Assembly (NCBI GenBank): GCA_005888095.1
Contig: VBKF01000090.1
Location: forward strand, 60,414 to 124,413
DNA: 64,000 nucleotides
DNA from: Deltaproteobacteria bacterium
GTDB lineage: Bacteria > Desulfobacterota > Binatia > DP-6
Direction: 5' to 3'
In this document: positions 14,597-24,912 of the stretch, in pieces
How the letters are laid out: the number at the start of each line of letters is the position of its first letter
Numbering within the stretch: the stretch's first letter is position 1
The notes under the pieces: generated by a model
Database searches by the model: none
What the model saw: only the letters and a program-made list of their open reading frames with translations
What the model was told of the DNA's origin: nothing
Program-made: the position numbers and the translations under genes

Positions 14597-17008
14597 GTGC
14601 GCGTCCCGCTGTCCTGGCTCGGGGAGTTCGTCACCTGGAGCGGGTCGGCGGAGGCGCTCGCCGAGCGCCTCACGCTCGCGGGCTTCCCCGTGGAAGGCCT
14701 CGAGGAGGTGGGCCGCCTCGACGCCCGCATCCGCGTCGGGCGGCTGGCCGCCGTCGAGCCGCATCCGGGGGCGGAGCGGCTCTCCGTTTGCCGGGTGGAC
14801 GTCGGGGACGCGGCGCCGATCGCCGTCGTCTCCGGCGCGCCGGGCCTGGCGGCGGGGCAGCGCGTGCCGGTGGCGCTGCCTGGAGCGCGGCTCCCCGGCG
14901 GGCGCGAGACGGGCGTGGCGGCGTTCGGGGGCATCGAGTCCGCCGGGCTCCTCTGCTCCGAGGCCGAGCTCGAGCTCGGCGACGACGCGGGCCAGGTGCT
15001 CCTCCTGCCGCACGACGCCACCCCCGGCGCGCCGCTCGTCGAGCTCGCGGGTGTCGCCGACACGGTGCTCGAGCTCGAGGTGACGGCCAACCGCGGCGAT
15101 TGCCTGTCGATCCTCGGGGTTGCCCGGGAAGTCGCGGCGACGAGCGGCGTCCGGCTCCGGCGACCGCGGCCGCGGCCGCGAGAGGGGGGCGCGCCGGCCG
15201 CGCGCGACGTGGGCGTGCGCGTCGAGTCGGCGGACTGCCCGCGCTACTGCGCCCGGCTCGTGCGCGCGGTTGCCGTGCAGCCCTCCCCGCTGTGGCTGCG
15301 GCTCCGCCTGCGACGCGCCGGCATGCGGCCCGTGAACGTCGTCGTCGACGCCACGAACCACGTGATGCTCGAGCGCGGCCAGCCGCTGCACGCCTTCGAC
15401 TGGGAGCAGCTCGCGGAGCACCGGATCGTCGTCCGCGGCGCCGCGGCCGGCGAGCGGCTGCTAACCCTCGACGGCATCGAGCGAGTCCTCGACCCCGCCG
15501 ACCTGGTGATTGCCGACGCCCGCGGGCCGGTGGCGCTGGCCGGCGTCATGGGCGGGCAGGTGTCCGAGGTGACCGCCGGCACGCGCGTGCTGCTCCTCGA
15601 GAGCGCGTTCTTCATGCCGGCCGCGGTGCGGCGGACGGCGCGCCGCACCGGCATCGCGTCCGAGGCCGCCTATCGCTTCGAGCGGCGGGTCGATCCGGCC
15701 ATGGTTCCCGAGGCGCTCGACTGTGCGGCCGCGCTGATCACGCGCCTCGCCGGCGGGCACACGGCGCCCGGGATCGTGGAGGACCCGCCCGGCGGCTGGA
15801 TGCCGGAGGCGCCGACGATCCGCCTCCGTCCCCGCCGGGTGGCTGCGCTGCTCGGCGTCGCGGTGCCCCGCGCCCAGATCGGTCGGCGGCTGAGCGCGCT
15901 CGGCGCGACCTGCCGAGCGGCAGGGGACGCGCTGACGGTCACGCCACCGTCGCATCGCGGGGATCTCCAGCGCGAGGAGGATCTGGTGGAGGAGGTGGCG
16001 CGCCTCGGCGGCTACGACGCGATCCCCGCGAGCCTGCCGGAGATGCCGCTCACGAGCGGCGAGGACAGCCGCGCCCGCGTCGCGGCGCGCCGTCTTCGCC
16101 GCCTCCTCGCCGCCGAGGGTCTGGCCGAGATGGTGACGCTCGCCTTCACCGACCCCGAGACCAACCGCCTGCTCCCGGGCTTCGTCGGTCGCGCGCTCAC
16201 CCCGCTCGCGCTCCAGAACCCGCTCTCGTCGGAGACGGGCGAGCTGCGCCGCTCGCCGCTCGCGGGCCTCGTGCGCGCGCTCCACGCCAACGTGGGCCTC
16301 GGGGCCGACTTCGTCGGCGCGTTCGAGATCGGGAAGGGCTATGGCGTGGACGCGCACGGCCGTCGCCAGGAGCCGCGCGCCGTCGCCATCGTGCTCTACG
16401 GGACGTGGCCGCCGCGCGGGGTGGAGCGCGCCGGGCCGTGCGTCGACTTCGCGGACCTGAAGGGCATCATCGAGAACGTCCTCGGGGGCCTCGGCCTCGA
16501 GGAGCGGCGCGTGCGCTGGCGGCCGATCGGCGAGGAGCCGTTCCTGCATCCCGGCAAGGGAGCCGTGATCGAGGCGGCCGGAGCGACCATCGGCGTGGCC
16601 GGAGCGCTGCACCCGAAAATCGCGCAGGCCTGCGATCTTGCAGAGGAAGTGTGGCTATCCGAGCTTGACTTCGAAACCCTCGCCGACTATGGTTCGCGCC
16701 GCGTCGAGCTGGGGCCCCTGCCCCGATTCCCTGCCGTCACGCGCGACATTGCGGTTATCGTGGACGAAGCGTTTCCGGCCGCTGCGATCCTCGAGGAGAT
16801 CCGGTCGTTGGCTGATCCGCGCATCGAGGCGGTCCGACTGTTCGACTGCTACCGCGGCGCGCCAATCCCGGCGGGGAAGAAGAGCCTGGCGTACTCGATC
16901 GCCTATCGGGCCCCTGACCGAACGCTGACCGACGAGGAGGTGAGTGGTGTCCACGCGGGCGTGCTCGAGCGGCTCCGGGAGCGGTTCCGGCTCGAGCTGA
17001 GAAGTTGA
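14597..17008 (+). CDS. pheT: Phenylalanine--tRNA ligase beta subunit
   Basis: 803 aa with GTG start 14597. Domain order is that of the family: N-terminal B1, the OB-fold tRNA-binding domain (residues 40-150), B3/B4 editing region (RLLTLDGIERVLDPADLVIAD), B5, the inactive class II core (PLSSETGELRRSPLAGLV), and the C-terminal RNP-type anticodon-binding domain (LPRFPAVTRDIAVIVDEAFP). Forms the heterotetramer with PheS and hydrolyses Tyr-tRNA-Phe. Confidence 0.96.
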   Translation: MRVPLSWLGEFVTWSGSAEALAERLTLAGFPVEGLEEVGRLDARIRVGRLAAVEPHPGAERLSVCRVDVGDAAPIAVVSGAPGLAAGQRVPVALPGARLPGGRETGVAAFGGIESAGLLCSEAELELGDDAGQVLLLPHDATPGAPLVELAGVADTVLELEVTANRGDCLSILGVAREVAATSGVRLRRPRPRPREGGAPAARDVGVRVESADCPRYCARLVRAVAVQPSPLWLRLRLRRAGMRPVNVVVDATNHVMLERGQPLHAFDWEQLAEHRIVVRGAAAGERLLTLDGIERVLDPADLVIADARGPVALAGVMGGQVSEVTAGTRVLLLESAFFMPAAVRRTARRTGIASEAAYRFERRVDPAMVPEALDCAAALITRLAGGHTAPGIVEDPPGGWMPEAPTIRLRPRRVAALLGVAVPRAQIGRRLSALGATCRAAGDALTVTPPSHRGDLQREEDLVEEVARLGGYDAIPASLPEMPLTSGEDSRARVAARRLRRLLAAEGLAEMVTLAFTDPETNRLLPGFVGRALTPLALQNPLSSETGELRRSPLAGLVRALHANVGLGADFVGAFEIGKGYGVDAHGRRQEPRAVAIVLYGTWPPRGVERAGPCVDFADLKGIIENVLGGLGLEERRVRWRPIGEEPFLHPGKGAVIEAAGATIGVAGALHPKIAQACDLAEEVWLSELDFETLADYGSRRVELGPLPRFPAVTRDIAVIVDEAFPAAAILEEIRSLADPRIEAVRLFDCYRGAPIPAGKKSLAYSIAYRAPDRTLTDEEVSGVHAGVLERLRERFRLELRS

Positions 17009-17018
17009 GGCGGCCTCC

Positions 17019-17333
17019 ATGACGATGACGAAGGCCGACATCGTCGAGCGAATCTACGAGAAGGTGGGCTTTTCCAAGAAGGAGGCGACCGAGGTCGTGG
17101 AGTCGATCTTCGAGCTGGTGAAGGAGCGCCTCGAGCAGGGCGAGAAGGTCAAGATCTCGGGCTTCGGCAACTTCGTGGTGAACGAGAAGCGCCCACGCAA
17201 GGGACGGAACCCGCAGACCGGCGAGGAGATCGTCATCTCGGGCCGCCGCGTCCTGACCTTCAAGGCGAGCCAGGTGCTCAAGAAGACGATGAACGGCGGC
17301 GGTCCCCCGCCCGCGGCGAGCGGTGGCACGTGA
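17019..17333 (+). CDS. ihfA: Integration host factor subunit alpha
   Basis: 104 aa HU/IHF family DNA-bending protein. The alpha-helical N-terminal half ([25 protein letters not shown]) and the beta-arm motif [22 protein letters not shown] with the intercalating proline are intact; the typical pheT-ihfA order supports IHF-alpha over HU. A Gly/Pro-rich tail ([12 protein letters not shown]) extends the C terminus slightly. ATG 17025, two codons downstream, is an alternative start. Its stop overlaps the GTG of merR by 4 bases. Confidence 0.94.
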   Translation: MTMTKADIVERIYEKVGFSKKEATEVVESIFELVKERLEQGEKVKISGFGNFVVNEKRPRKGRNPQTGEEIVISGRRVLTFKASQVLKKTMNGGGPPPAASGGT

Positions 17334-17668
17334 GCGCCGTCGCGCTGCCCGACAGGCTCTACTTCAAGATCGGCGAGGTCGCGAAGCTGGTCGGCGTGAA
17401 GCCGTACGTGCTGCGCTACTGGGAGACGGAGTTCAGCGTCCTCCGGCCCGGCAAGACGCGGGCGCGGCACCGGCTCTACCGCCGCAAGGACGTCGAGATG
17501 CTGCTCGAGATCCGCCGCCTGCTCTACACCGAGCGCTACACGATCGAGGGCGCCAAGCGGCGGCTCCGCGAGATGAGCACCGCGTCGCCCCAGGCCGGCG
17601 ACGGCGGGGTTACGGTGGCGGCGGTGCGCGACGAGCTCGTGGCGCTCTATCGGATGCTGGAGGAATGA
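17330..17668 (+). CDS. MerR family transcriptional regulator
   Basis: 112 aa. The winged helix-turn-helix ([24 protein letters not shown]... residues 11-32, wing around [19 protein letters not shown]) is complete. It is followed by a short helical tail that lacks metal-binding cysteines, so it is a one-domain MerR-like protein of the type almost always found directly after ihfA in proteobacteria. Regulon unknown. Overlaps the ihfA stop (GTGA), which implies translational coupling. Confidence 0.92.
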   Translation: MSAVALPDRLYFKIGEVAKLVGVKPYVLRYWETEFSVLRPGKTRARHRLYRRKDVEMLLEIRRLLYTERYTIEGAKRRLREMSTASPQAGDGGVTVAAVRDELVALYRMLEE

Positions 17669-17695
17669 TTGATTCCGGGGCCCCGTGCGGTGCTC

Positions 17696-17768
17696 GCGCG
17701 GCTTCGCCGCGCTGCGCTCCTCCGATGGCCCCGGACCCCGTCGCTCGCGCGCGGCAAAGCCGCGCGCG
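17696..17768. terminator. Paired GC-rich hairpins between convergent genes
   Basis: Two strong hairpins lie in the 124-bp gap between merR and the convergent unknown gene: a 7-bp stem GCGCGGC/GCCGCGC with TTC loop (17696-17712) and a 10-bp stem CGCGCGCGGC/GCCGCGCGCG with AAA loop (17746-17768). Neither has a U-run. They are placed to end transcription from both sides, possibly with Rho. Confidence 0.45.
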
Positions 17769-17792
17769 GCTCCCGCCGCTCGCTCGTTGACG

Positions 17793-18290
17793 CTATCGCA
17801 CGCCGCTCGTGCGCTTGGTGCGGAGGTGGAGCCGATAGACCTTCTTGGACTGCGGCGCCGTGCCCGCTTCGAGCGCGGCCAGACGCTTCGCCTTCCAGCC
17901 GAGCAGCGCCCCGCGCAGCGACTCGGGATTGATGCCGAGGGTCTCGCAGACGTTCTGGAAGGAGAACGGCCACTCGTAGTCCACGGCCCGGATCCACTGC
18001 TCCGCCTGCTGGGAGAGCAGGCGGGGGTTGGAGCGCGGGTTGCGGAGGTGCTCCTGGAAGCAGCGGATGCCGTCCTCGAGCACCGCGAGCATGAGCGCCT
18101 TCTCTCCCGAGATGTAGCTGTCGCGCCGGGCGCCCTCGAAGAACTGCTCGGGCAGCACGATGTCGGGCGTGAAGAGCTCGGACAGGCTGTCGGGGTCGCG
18201 GCTCGGCCGGTACGTGTCCGGTGACGGTACCGCATCCGGGTTCGCACGCTTCAGTTCGATCGCTGTGTCGCTCGTGTAGGTGTTCGCCAT
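17793..18290 (-). CDS. Conserved hypothetical protein
   Basis: 165 aa from ATG 18290, chosen because GGAGG lies nine bases upstream; the open frame extends to 18422 without a comparable signal. No catalytic motif is visible. The N-terminal 50 residues are polar; the centre has FTPDIVLPEQFFEGARRDSY, then two helices (EKALMLAVLEDGIRCFQEHL and QAEQWIRAVDYEWPFSFQNVCETLGINPESLRGALLGWK) that resemble a small helical DNA-binding or sigma-associated module, and a basic C terminus. Soluble, probably cytoplasmic. Function unknown. Confidence 0.75.
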   Translation of the reverse strand: MANTYTSDTAIELKRANPDAVPSPDTYRPSRDPDSLSELFTPDIVLPEQFFEGARRDSYISGEKALMLAVLEDGIRCFQEHLRNPRSNPRLLSQQAEQWIRAVDYEWPFSFQNVCETLGINPESLRGALLGWKAKRLAALEAGTAPQSKKVYRLHLRTKRTSGVR

Positions 18291-18617
18291 GCACGGCGGC
18301 CTCCGACCCGCCTCACGGATGCAAGGCGATGCAACCGCTGCGCCACTGCGCGGCGAAGCCGGTACGGCCCTTTCGGGGCACGAGCGTGTCGGCCGCGGCG
18401 CGTCGGGCGGCCAATTTGACACCCGCGGTGCCCCTGGCCGAGCGTGTCAAGAAGCTGGCAAGCTAGGCGGGGGCGAGCGCCGGATCGCGAGGGCGTCGCG
18501 CCGCGGGCCGGGAGGCGTCAGGGCTTTGACACCGCCGCCTTGACTCCCCGCCGGACGGCCCCTAAAGAAGGGGCGCGCCGTGGGCAGGTCGGGCCCGGGC
18601 GTCGTGTTCTTGCCGCC
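18291..18617. other. Intergenic region upstream of tRNA-Pro
   Basis: About 330 bp between the divergent unknown gene and tRNA-Pro. It holds a probable tRNA promoter and a small hairpin GCCCC/GGGGC at 18558-18574 within the initially transcribed region. No open frame with a ribosome site or codon pattern of the neighbours was seen. Confidence 0.5.
18540..18568 (+). promoter_or_regulatory. Probable promoter of tRNA-Pro
   Basis: TTGACT at 18540-18545, a 17-bp spacer and TAAAGA at 18563-18568 form a fair sigma-70-type promoter about 50 bp upstream of the tRNA. A second TTGACA at 18526-18531 has no well-spaced -10. Confidence 0.4.
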
Positions 18618-18691
18618 GGGGCGTGGCGCAGCCAGGTAGCGCACTCGCTTGGGGTGCGAGTGGTCGGCCGTTCAAATCGGCTCGCCCCGAC
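18618..18691 (+). tRNA. tRNA-Pro(GGG)
   Basis: Acceptor CGGGGCG/CGCCCCG, D-arm GCGC/GCGC, anticodon stem CTCGC/GCGAG with loop TTGGGGT (anticodon GGG at 18652-18654), T-arm GGCCG/CGGCT with loop TTCAAAT, discriminator A at 18691. CCA is not encoded, unlike the tRNA-Val in this window. Confidence 0.94.
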
Positions 18692-18775
18692 TCCTCTCGC
18701 AGACGGCGGGGCGGGGTTCCGCCCCGCTCGCGGCTTGCGGCGCCGACACCTTGGTGGCACCCTGCCCGCAGTTGC

Positions 18776-19540
18776 ATGGCGTCGTCGCCGCTCATCCTGG
18801 TTTGCAACGATGACGGTGTGCACTCGGAAGGGCTCGCGGCGCTCGCCGCCGCGGTGCGTGGGCTCGGTGAGGTGGTGGTGGTGGCGCCCGACCGTGAGCG
18901 CAGCGCGGTGAGCCATTCGCTCACCCTCCACCGCCCGCTGCGGGTCGAGGAGGTGGGGCCGGGTCGCTACGCGGTCAACGGGACGCCGACCGACTGCGTG
19001 AACCTCGCCGTCAACGGCATCCTCGGCCGGCGCCCGGCACTTCTCCTCTCGGGCATCAACAAGGGGGCGAACCTGGGTGACGACGTGACCTACTCGGGGA
19101 CGGTCTCGGCCGCGATGGAAGGGACGCTCCTCGGGGTCCCGTCGTTCGCCATCTCCGCCGTCGGCCGCGGCAGCTTTCGCTTCGAGGCGGCGGCCGCCTT
19201 CTCCGCGCGGCTCGCGGCCTGGGTGCTCGAGCGCGGCCTGCCGCCCGATACCCTGCTCAACGTGAACGTGCCGGCGCCGAAGGACGGACAGCCGATCGGC
19301 GGCTTCGCGCTGACCCGCATGGGTCGGCGGCGCTACGGCGATGCGATCGTCGAGAAGGTCGACCCGCGGGGCAAGAAGTACTACTGGATCGGCGGCGAGG
19401 AGCTCGAGTTCGTGCAGGACGAGGGCACCGACTTCCACGCCGTGAACCAGGGGCTCATCTCGGTGACGCCGATCCACCTGGACCTCACCAACTACAAGTC
19501 GTTCGAGGCCCTGAAGGCGCTCGACTTCTCGTGGCCGTGA
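18776..19540 (+). CDS. surE: 5'/3'-nucleotidase SurE
   Basis: 254 aa metal-dependent phosphatase acting on nucleoside monophosphates. Metal site motif [11 protein letters not shown] (residues 9-19), SHSLT near residue 45, and the signature [21 protein letters not shown] with the second metal Asn. Length is typical. The frame is open further upstream but crosses the tRNA, so ATG 18776 is the start. Followed one base later by pcm, a conserved surE-pcm-nlpD stress/stationary-phase arrangement. Confidence 0.95.
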   Translation: MASSPLILVCNDDGVHSEGLAALAAAVRGLGEVVVVAPDRERSAVSHSLTLHRPLRVEEVGPGRYAVNGTPTDCVNLAVNGILGRRPALLLSGINKGANLGDDVTYSGTVSAAMEGTLLGVPSFAISAVGRGSFRFEAAAAFSARLAAWVLERGLPPDTLLNVNVPAPKDGQPIGGFALTRMGRRRYGDAIVEKVDPRGKKYYWIGGEELEFVQDEGTDFHAVNQGLISVTPIHLDLTNYKSFEALKALDFSWP

Positions 19541-19541
19541 G

Positions 19542-20198
19542 ATGAGCGACGCGTTCGCGGAAGACCGCCAGCGCATGGTCGCGGCCCAGCTCGCCGCGCG
19601 GGGCATCGCCGACGGCCGCGTCCTCGAGGCGATGCGACGCGTACCGCGCCACCTGTTCGTCGACCCGAGTCTCCACGCGCATGCGTACGAGGACACCCCG
19701 CTCCCCATCGGCGCGCGCCAGACGATCTCGCAGCCCTACATGGTGGCGCTCATGAGCGAGGCCTTGGAGCTCGCGGATGGCGGCGAGCGCGTGCTCGAGG
19801 TGGGCACCGGCTCGGGGTACCAGACCGCGGTGCTGGCCGAGCTCGGCGCCCGCGTGCTCTCGCTCGAGCGCATCCCGGAGCTGGCGCTCCGTGCCCGCGA
19901 GCTGCTCGAGGCGCTCGGCTATCTCGACCGTGTCACGGTGGAGATCGGCGACGGCACGCTCGGCTGGCCGGCCGAGGCGCCGTACGACGCCATCATCGTG
20001 ACCGCGGGAGCGCCCCAGATCCCGCGTCCGCTGATCGAGCAGCTCGGCCGCGGCGGGCGTCTCGTCCTGCCGATGGGCGAGGAGGATCTTCAGGGTCTGG
20101 TCCGCATCAGGCGCCACACGGACGGTATCGCGGAGGAGTACCTCGGCGACTGCCGGTTCGTGAAGCTGCGCGGCAGCTACGGGTGGGAGGAGCCCTAG
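19542..20198 (+). CDS. pcm: Protein-L-isoaspartate O-methyltransferase
   Basis: 218 aa SAM-dependent repair enzyme that methylates isoaspartyl residues in aged proteins. SAM motif [19 protein letters not shown] (about residues 81-98), the family loop [15 protein letters not shown] that presents the isoaspartate pocket, and [21 protein letters not shown] near residue 150 are all intact. Directly follows surE by one base and precedes the NlpD-type gene by three. Confidence 0.95.
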   Translation: MSDAFAEDRQRMVAAQLAARGIADGRVLEAMRRVPRHLFVDPSLHAHAYEDTPLPIGARQTISQPYMVALMSEALELADGGERVLEVGTGSGYQTAVLAELGARVLSLERIPELALRARELLEALGYLDRVTVEIGDGTLGWPAEAPYDAIIVTAGAPQIPRPLIEQLGRGGRLVLPMGEEDLQGLVRIRRHTDGIAEEYLGDCRFVKLRGSYGWEEP

Positions 20199-20201
20199 CG
20201 G

Positions 20202-20912
20202 GTGCGCGCCGGCGGCTGGGCCGTGGTGGCGGTGGTGGCGGTGGCGGCCGGATGCGGCGGGGGACCCGCCGGACTCCGCCATCGCGTCGAACGCGGCGAG
20301 ACGCTGTACCGAATCGGCAAGGCCTACGGCGTGTCGGATCGGGAGCTGGCGCGCCTGAACGGCATCCGCGACCCCGCTCGCATCGAGGTCGGCCAGGTGC
20401 TCGTGATCCCGCACGCGACGCGGCGGTTGCCGGTGCAGGTGATCACACCGGAGCAGGTGCGGCCCGACCGCCCGGCGCCGCGCGAGATCCCCGCCGGCGC
20501 GGAGGCCTTCGTCTGGCCCGTCCAGGGCGGCGTGGTGAGCTCGGACTTCGGCCCGCGCGGCGCAACGCACCACGACGGGATCGACATCAGCTGCCCGGTC
20601 GGGACGCCCGTGCGCGCGGCGCGCGCCGGGCGGGTGCTCTACAGCGACCGGCTGCGCGGCTACGGCAACCTGATCATCATGGAACACGGCGACGGGTACG
20701 CGACGGTCTACGCCCATAACCGGGACAACCGCGCCCACACCGGCGACGTGGTCCGTCAGGGGGACGTCATCGCCTCGGTCGGAGAGACGGGCAAGACCTC
20801 CGGCGCGAACCTCCACTTCGAGGTGCGCAAGGACAACATCGCCCGCAATCCGATCTTCTTCCTGCCGCCGCTGCCGGCGCGTCGTCTCGATGTGGTAGAG
20901 AGGGTCCCATGA
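20202..20912 (+). CDS. nlpD: NlpD-type lipoprotein: LysM plus M23 domain
   Basis: 236 aa with GTG start. Signal peptide with lipobox (VAAGC; Cys18 lipidated), LysM peptidoglycan-binding domain at about residues 26-71 (HRVERGETLYRIGKAYGV), and a C-terminal LytM/M23 domain at about residues 103-215. The metal ligands H124 and D128 (HDGID) and H205 remain, but the catalytic His of HxH is Asn203 (NLHFEV). It is therefore more likely an activator of cell-wall amidases, as E. coli NlpD/EnvC, than an active endopeptidase. Overlaps apt by 4 bases. Confidence 0.88.
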   Translation: MRAGGWAVVAVVAVAAGCGGGPAGLRHRVERGETLYRIGKAYGVSDRELARLNGIRDPARIEVGQVLVIPHATRRLPVQVITPEQVRPDRPAPREIPAGAEAFVWPVQGGVVSSDFGPRGATHHDGIDISCPVGTPVRAARAGRVLYSDRLRGYGNLIIMEHGDGYATVYAHNRDNRAHTGDVVRQGDVIASVGETGKTSGANLHFEVRKDNIARNPIFFLPPLPARRLDVVERVP

Positions 20913-21433
20913 GCATGGATCTCCAGCGCTACATCCGCGACATCCCCGACTTTCCGAAGCCGGGCATCGTCTTCAAGGACATCACGCCGCTGCTCGCCGA
21001 CGGCGTGGCCTTCCGCGCCACCGTGGACCGCTTCGTCGAGCACTACCGGGGGCGGGTCGACGTGGTGCTCGGCATCGAGTCGCGCGGCTTCATCATCGGC
21101 GCCGCCGTGGCGTACGGTCTCGGCACGGGGCTGGCGCTCGTCCGCAAGCCGGGCAAGCTCCCGCACCAGACCTACGCGGCGCGCTACGAGCTCGAGTACG
21201 GCAGCGACGCGCTGGAGATCCACCACGACGCGATCGGCGATCGCCACCGGGTGCTGGTCATCGACGACCTGCTCGCGACCGGCGGGACGGCCTCGGCCGC
21301 GGTCGAGCTCGTCAAGCGGTGCGACGGCCAGGTGGTCGGCTGCGCCTTCGTGATCGAGCTCGCCTTCCTGAACGGCCGCCGCCGTCTCGACGGCCACGAG
21401 GTCTTCTCGCTCATCCGCTACGACCGCCCCTGA
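20909..21433 (+). CDS. apt: Adenine phosphoribosyltransferase
   Basis: 174 aa purine-salvage enzyme converting adenine and PRPP to AMP. The PRPP-binding motif VLVIDDLLATGGTASAA (about residues 113-129) and the adenine/hood motifs IPDFPKPGIVFKDITPLL and ESRGFIIGAAVAYGLG are complete. ATG 20909 overlaps the preceding stop (ATGA). Confidence 0.96.
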   Translation: MSMDLQRYIRDIPDFPKPGIVFKDITPLLADGVAFRATVDRFVEHYRGRVDVVLGIESRGFIIGAAVAYGLGTGLALVRKPGKLPHQTYAARYELEYGSDALEIHHDAIGDRHRVLVIDDLLATGGTASAAVELVKRCDGQVVGCAFVIELAFLNGRRRLDGHEVFSLIRYDRP

Positions 21434-21444
21434 CCAGGCGCGGC

Positions 21445-22323
21445 ATGGAAGACCGGAACACCGCCCGCGAGCTCGGCGCTCTCCGCACCGGGCTGGTCTT
21501 CAGCTCGCTCCTCTGCGTGGCGCAGCTCGTGGGCGGGTATCTGACCAACAGCCTCGCCCTCGTCACCGACGCGGCGCACGTGTTCACGGACGTCGCCGCG
21601 CTCGCGCTGACGCTGTTCGCGCTCTGGGTCTGCAGCCGGCCCGCGAGCGAGAGCAAGACCTTCGGCTACTATCGCGCCGAGATCCTGGCGGCGCTGGTGA
21701 ACGGGGTCGTCCTCTGGCTGGTGATCGCGCTCATCGTCGCCGAGGCGTGGCGGCGCCTCCAGCACCCGCCGGCGGTCGCGGGGCGTGGCATGCTCGCCTT
21801 CGCGGGCGTCGGCCTCGGCATCAATGCCTTCGTCGCGCTCCGCCTGCGCGAGCATCGGGATCACAGCCTGAACCTGCGGGGCGCCTACCTGCACGTGGTC
21901 TCCGACCTGCTCGGGTCGGTCGGGGCGCTGGGGGCCGCGGTCGTCATCCTGCTGACCGGCTGGTACACCGCCGACCCGCTGGCGAGCGTGCTGATTGCGG
22001 TCCTCATCCTGCTCAGCTCGTGGAACCTCGTGCGCGAGGCCGTGGACGTGCTCATGGAGGCCGTGCCCGCGCACGTCGACGTCGAGGTGCTGCAGCGCGC
22101 GCTCGAGCGGGTGCCGGGCACGGGGGAAGTCCACGACCTTCACGTGTGGACGCTCACGACCGGGCGGTACGCCCTCTCGGCGCATGCGGTCGCCACCGGC
22201 AACGTCGCCCACGACGTGATGCTCGCGCACATGGCCGAGATCTGCGCGCGGGACTTCAGGATCGACCACGTCACCATCCAGATCGAGCACGAGAGCCGCC
22301 GCGCCGCGGAACCGGCGCATTGA
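21445..22323 (+). CDS. Cation diffusion facilitator (CzcD/ZitB-like metal exporter)
   Basis: 292 aa, six predicted transmembrane helices in the first 200 residues and a cytoplasmic C-terminal domain with the ferredoxin-like fold (VLQRALERVPGTGEVHDLHVWTLTTGRYALSAH). The transport site is visible as HxxxD pairs in helices 2 and 5: H45/D49 (DAAHVFTD) and HVVSD. This H/D set is typical of zinc-transporting members, so zinc or a similar divalent metal is the likely substrate, exchanged for protons at the inner membrane. Lies 12 bp after apt. Confidence 0.92.
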   Translation: MEDRNTARELGALRTGLVFSSLLCVAQLVGGYLTNSLALVTDAAHVFTDVAALALTLFALWVCSRPASESKTFGYYRAEILAALVNGVVLWLVIALIVAEAWRRLQHPPAVAGRGMLAFAGVGLGINAFVALRLREHRDHSLNLRGAYLHVVSDLLGSVGALGAAVVILLTGWYTADPLASVLIAVLILLSSWNLVREAVDVLMEAVPAHVDVEVLQRALERVPGTGEVHDLHVWTLTTGRYALSAHAVATGNVAHDVMLAHMAEICARDFRIDHVTIQIEHESRRAAEPAH

Positions 22324-22335
22324 GGGGGAGCGGCC

Positions 22336-22749
22336 ATGGCGAACGTCGAGTACCTGGTCCTGGTGGTGCGCGACCTGGAGCGTGCGCTCGGGCTGTACGA
22401 GCGCGGCCTCGGCTTTGCACGCGTCGAGGAGGTGAGCGACGTGCCGGCGATCGGCGCGCGACGCATCTTCCTGCGCGCCGAGAACTGCCTCCTCGAGCTG
22501 CTCGAGCCGCACGACGAGACGAAGCCGCCGGGCGCCTTCCTGTCCGCCCGGGGTGAGGGCGTCTTCGCGCTCGGCGTGCGCAGCGCGGACACGGAGGAGA
22601 CCCTCGCGCAGCTGCGCCGCGCCGGGGTCGCCGCCGCCGGTCCGACGGGCGGCGGGGGCGGCGAGGGCGAGTACTGGTACCTGCGCCCCGCCGACGCGCA
22701 CGGCGTCCTGGTCGAGGTGAGCGCGCTCGGGGCGCCCCCCGCGATCTGA
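22336..22749 (+). CDS. VOC (glyoxalase/bleomycin-resistance) family protein
   Basis: 137 aa, two beta-alpha-beta-beta-beta modules. The order and the motif LVLVVRDLERALGLYERGLGF resemble methylmalonyl-CoA epimerase and glyoxalase I. A late Glu in GVLVEVSAL fits the last metal ligand, but the N-terminal strand reads VEYLVLVV where metal-dependent relatives have a His, so metal binding is doubtful. A Gly-rich loop (TGGGGGEGEYWY) precedes the last strands. Substrate unknown. Confidence 0.8.
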   Translation: MANVEYLVLVVRDLERALGLYERGLGFARVEEVSDVPAIGARRIFLRAENCLLELLEPHDETKPPGAFLSARGEGVFALGVRSADTEETLAQLRRAGVAAAGPTGGGGGEGEYWYLRPADAHGVLVEVSALGAPPAI

Positions 22750-22799
22750 TTGACGGCGCCCGGCTCGCGCCGTATGCGCGAGCGAGGAGCGACGAGCGA

Positions 22800-23441
22800 T
22801 TGCAGCGTGCGACCACGGTCTTCTACGACGGCGACACGCAGCGGGACTTCCTCGAACCCCAGGGCGCGCTCTACGTGCCGGCTGCGGCGCCCATCATCCC
22901 GAGCCTCGCCCGGCTCACCCGGCTGGCGAGGGCCGGCACGCCTCGCATCCGCGTGATCGGCACCGTGTGTCGCCACTTCCCCGGCGACGCGGAGCTCACT
23001 CCGAACGGCGGCCTCTATCCACCCCACTGCATGGACGGGACGCCCGGCCAGCGGAAGGTCGACGCCACGGCGCCGGTCGCGCCGCGCTGGATCGAGAACC
23101 GGCCGTACGGCCCGGGAGCGCTCGAGGAGCTCGTCCGGGGCGAGGAGGTGTTCATCGAGAAGCAGGACGTCGACCCGCTGGTCGGCAACCGGAACACGGC
23201 GGCGGTCCTGCCGCGGCTCCTCGAGGGTGTCGAGGACGTCGTGATCTACGGCGTCGTCACCGAGATCTGCATCGACCGCGCGGTACGGGCGCTGCTCGGG
23301 CGCGGCCCCCGGCTACACGTCGTGCGCGACGCGATCGCGCCGCTCGACGAGGCGCGCGGCCGGGAGTGCCAGGAGCGCTGGCGTGCGGCGGGCGTGGAGC
23401 TGACCACGACCGACGCGGTCGAGCGTGTGCTGTCGGCTTGA
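22800..23441 (+). CDS. Isochorismatase-family cysteine hydrolase (nicotinamidase-like)
   Basis: 213 aa from TTG 22800, supported by GAGGAGCGACGAG just upstream. The Asp-Lys-Cys triad is recognisable: Asp in YDGDTQRDF, Lys in FIEKQDVD and Cys in [10 protein letters not shown], with the preceding cis-peptide pair. The HFPGDAEL and [13 protein letters not shown] segments match the metal-containing nicotinamidase-like branch. Likely hydrolyses an amide such as nicotinamide; substrate not certain. Confidence 0.85.
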   Translation: MQRATTVFYDGDTQRDFLEPQGALYVPAAAPIIPSLARLTRLARAGTPRIRVIGTVCRHFPGDAELTPNGGLYPPHCMDGTPGQRKVDATAPVAPRWIENRPYGPGALEELVRGEEVFIEKQDVDPLVGNRNTAAVLPRLLEGVEDVVIYGVVTEICIDRAVRALLGRGPRLHVVRDAIAPLDEARGRECQERWRAAGVELTTTDAVERVLSA

Positions 23442-23499
23442 GCGCTCCTTGCCTTTCGGGCGAACGCTGGTAGGAAGCGCAGATCACCCCGGAGGAGCC

Positions 23500-24908
<1,409 letters not shown>

Positions 24909-24912
<4 letters not shown>

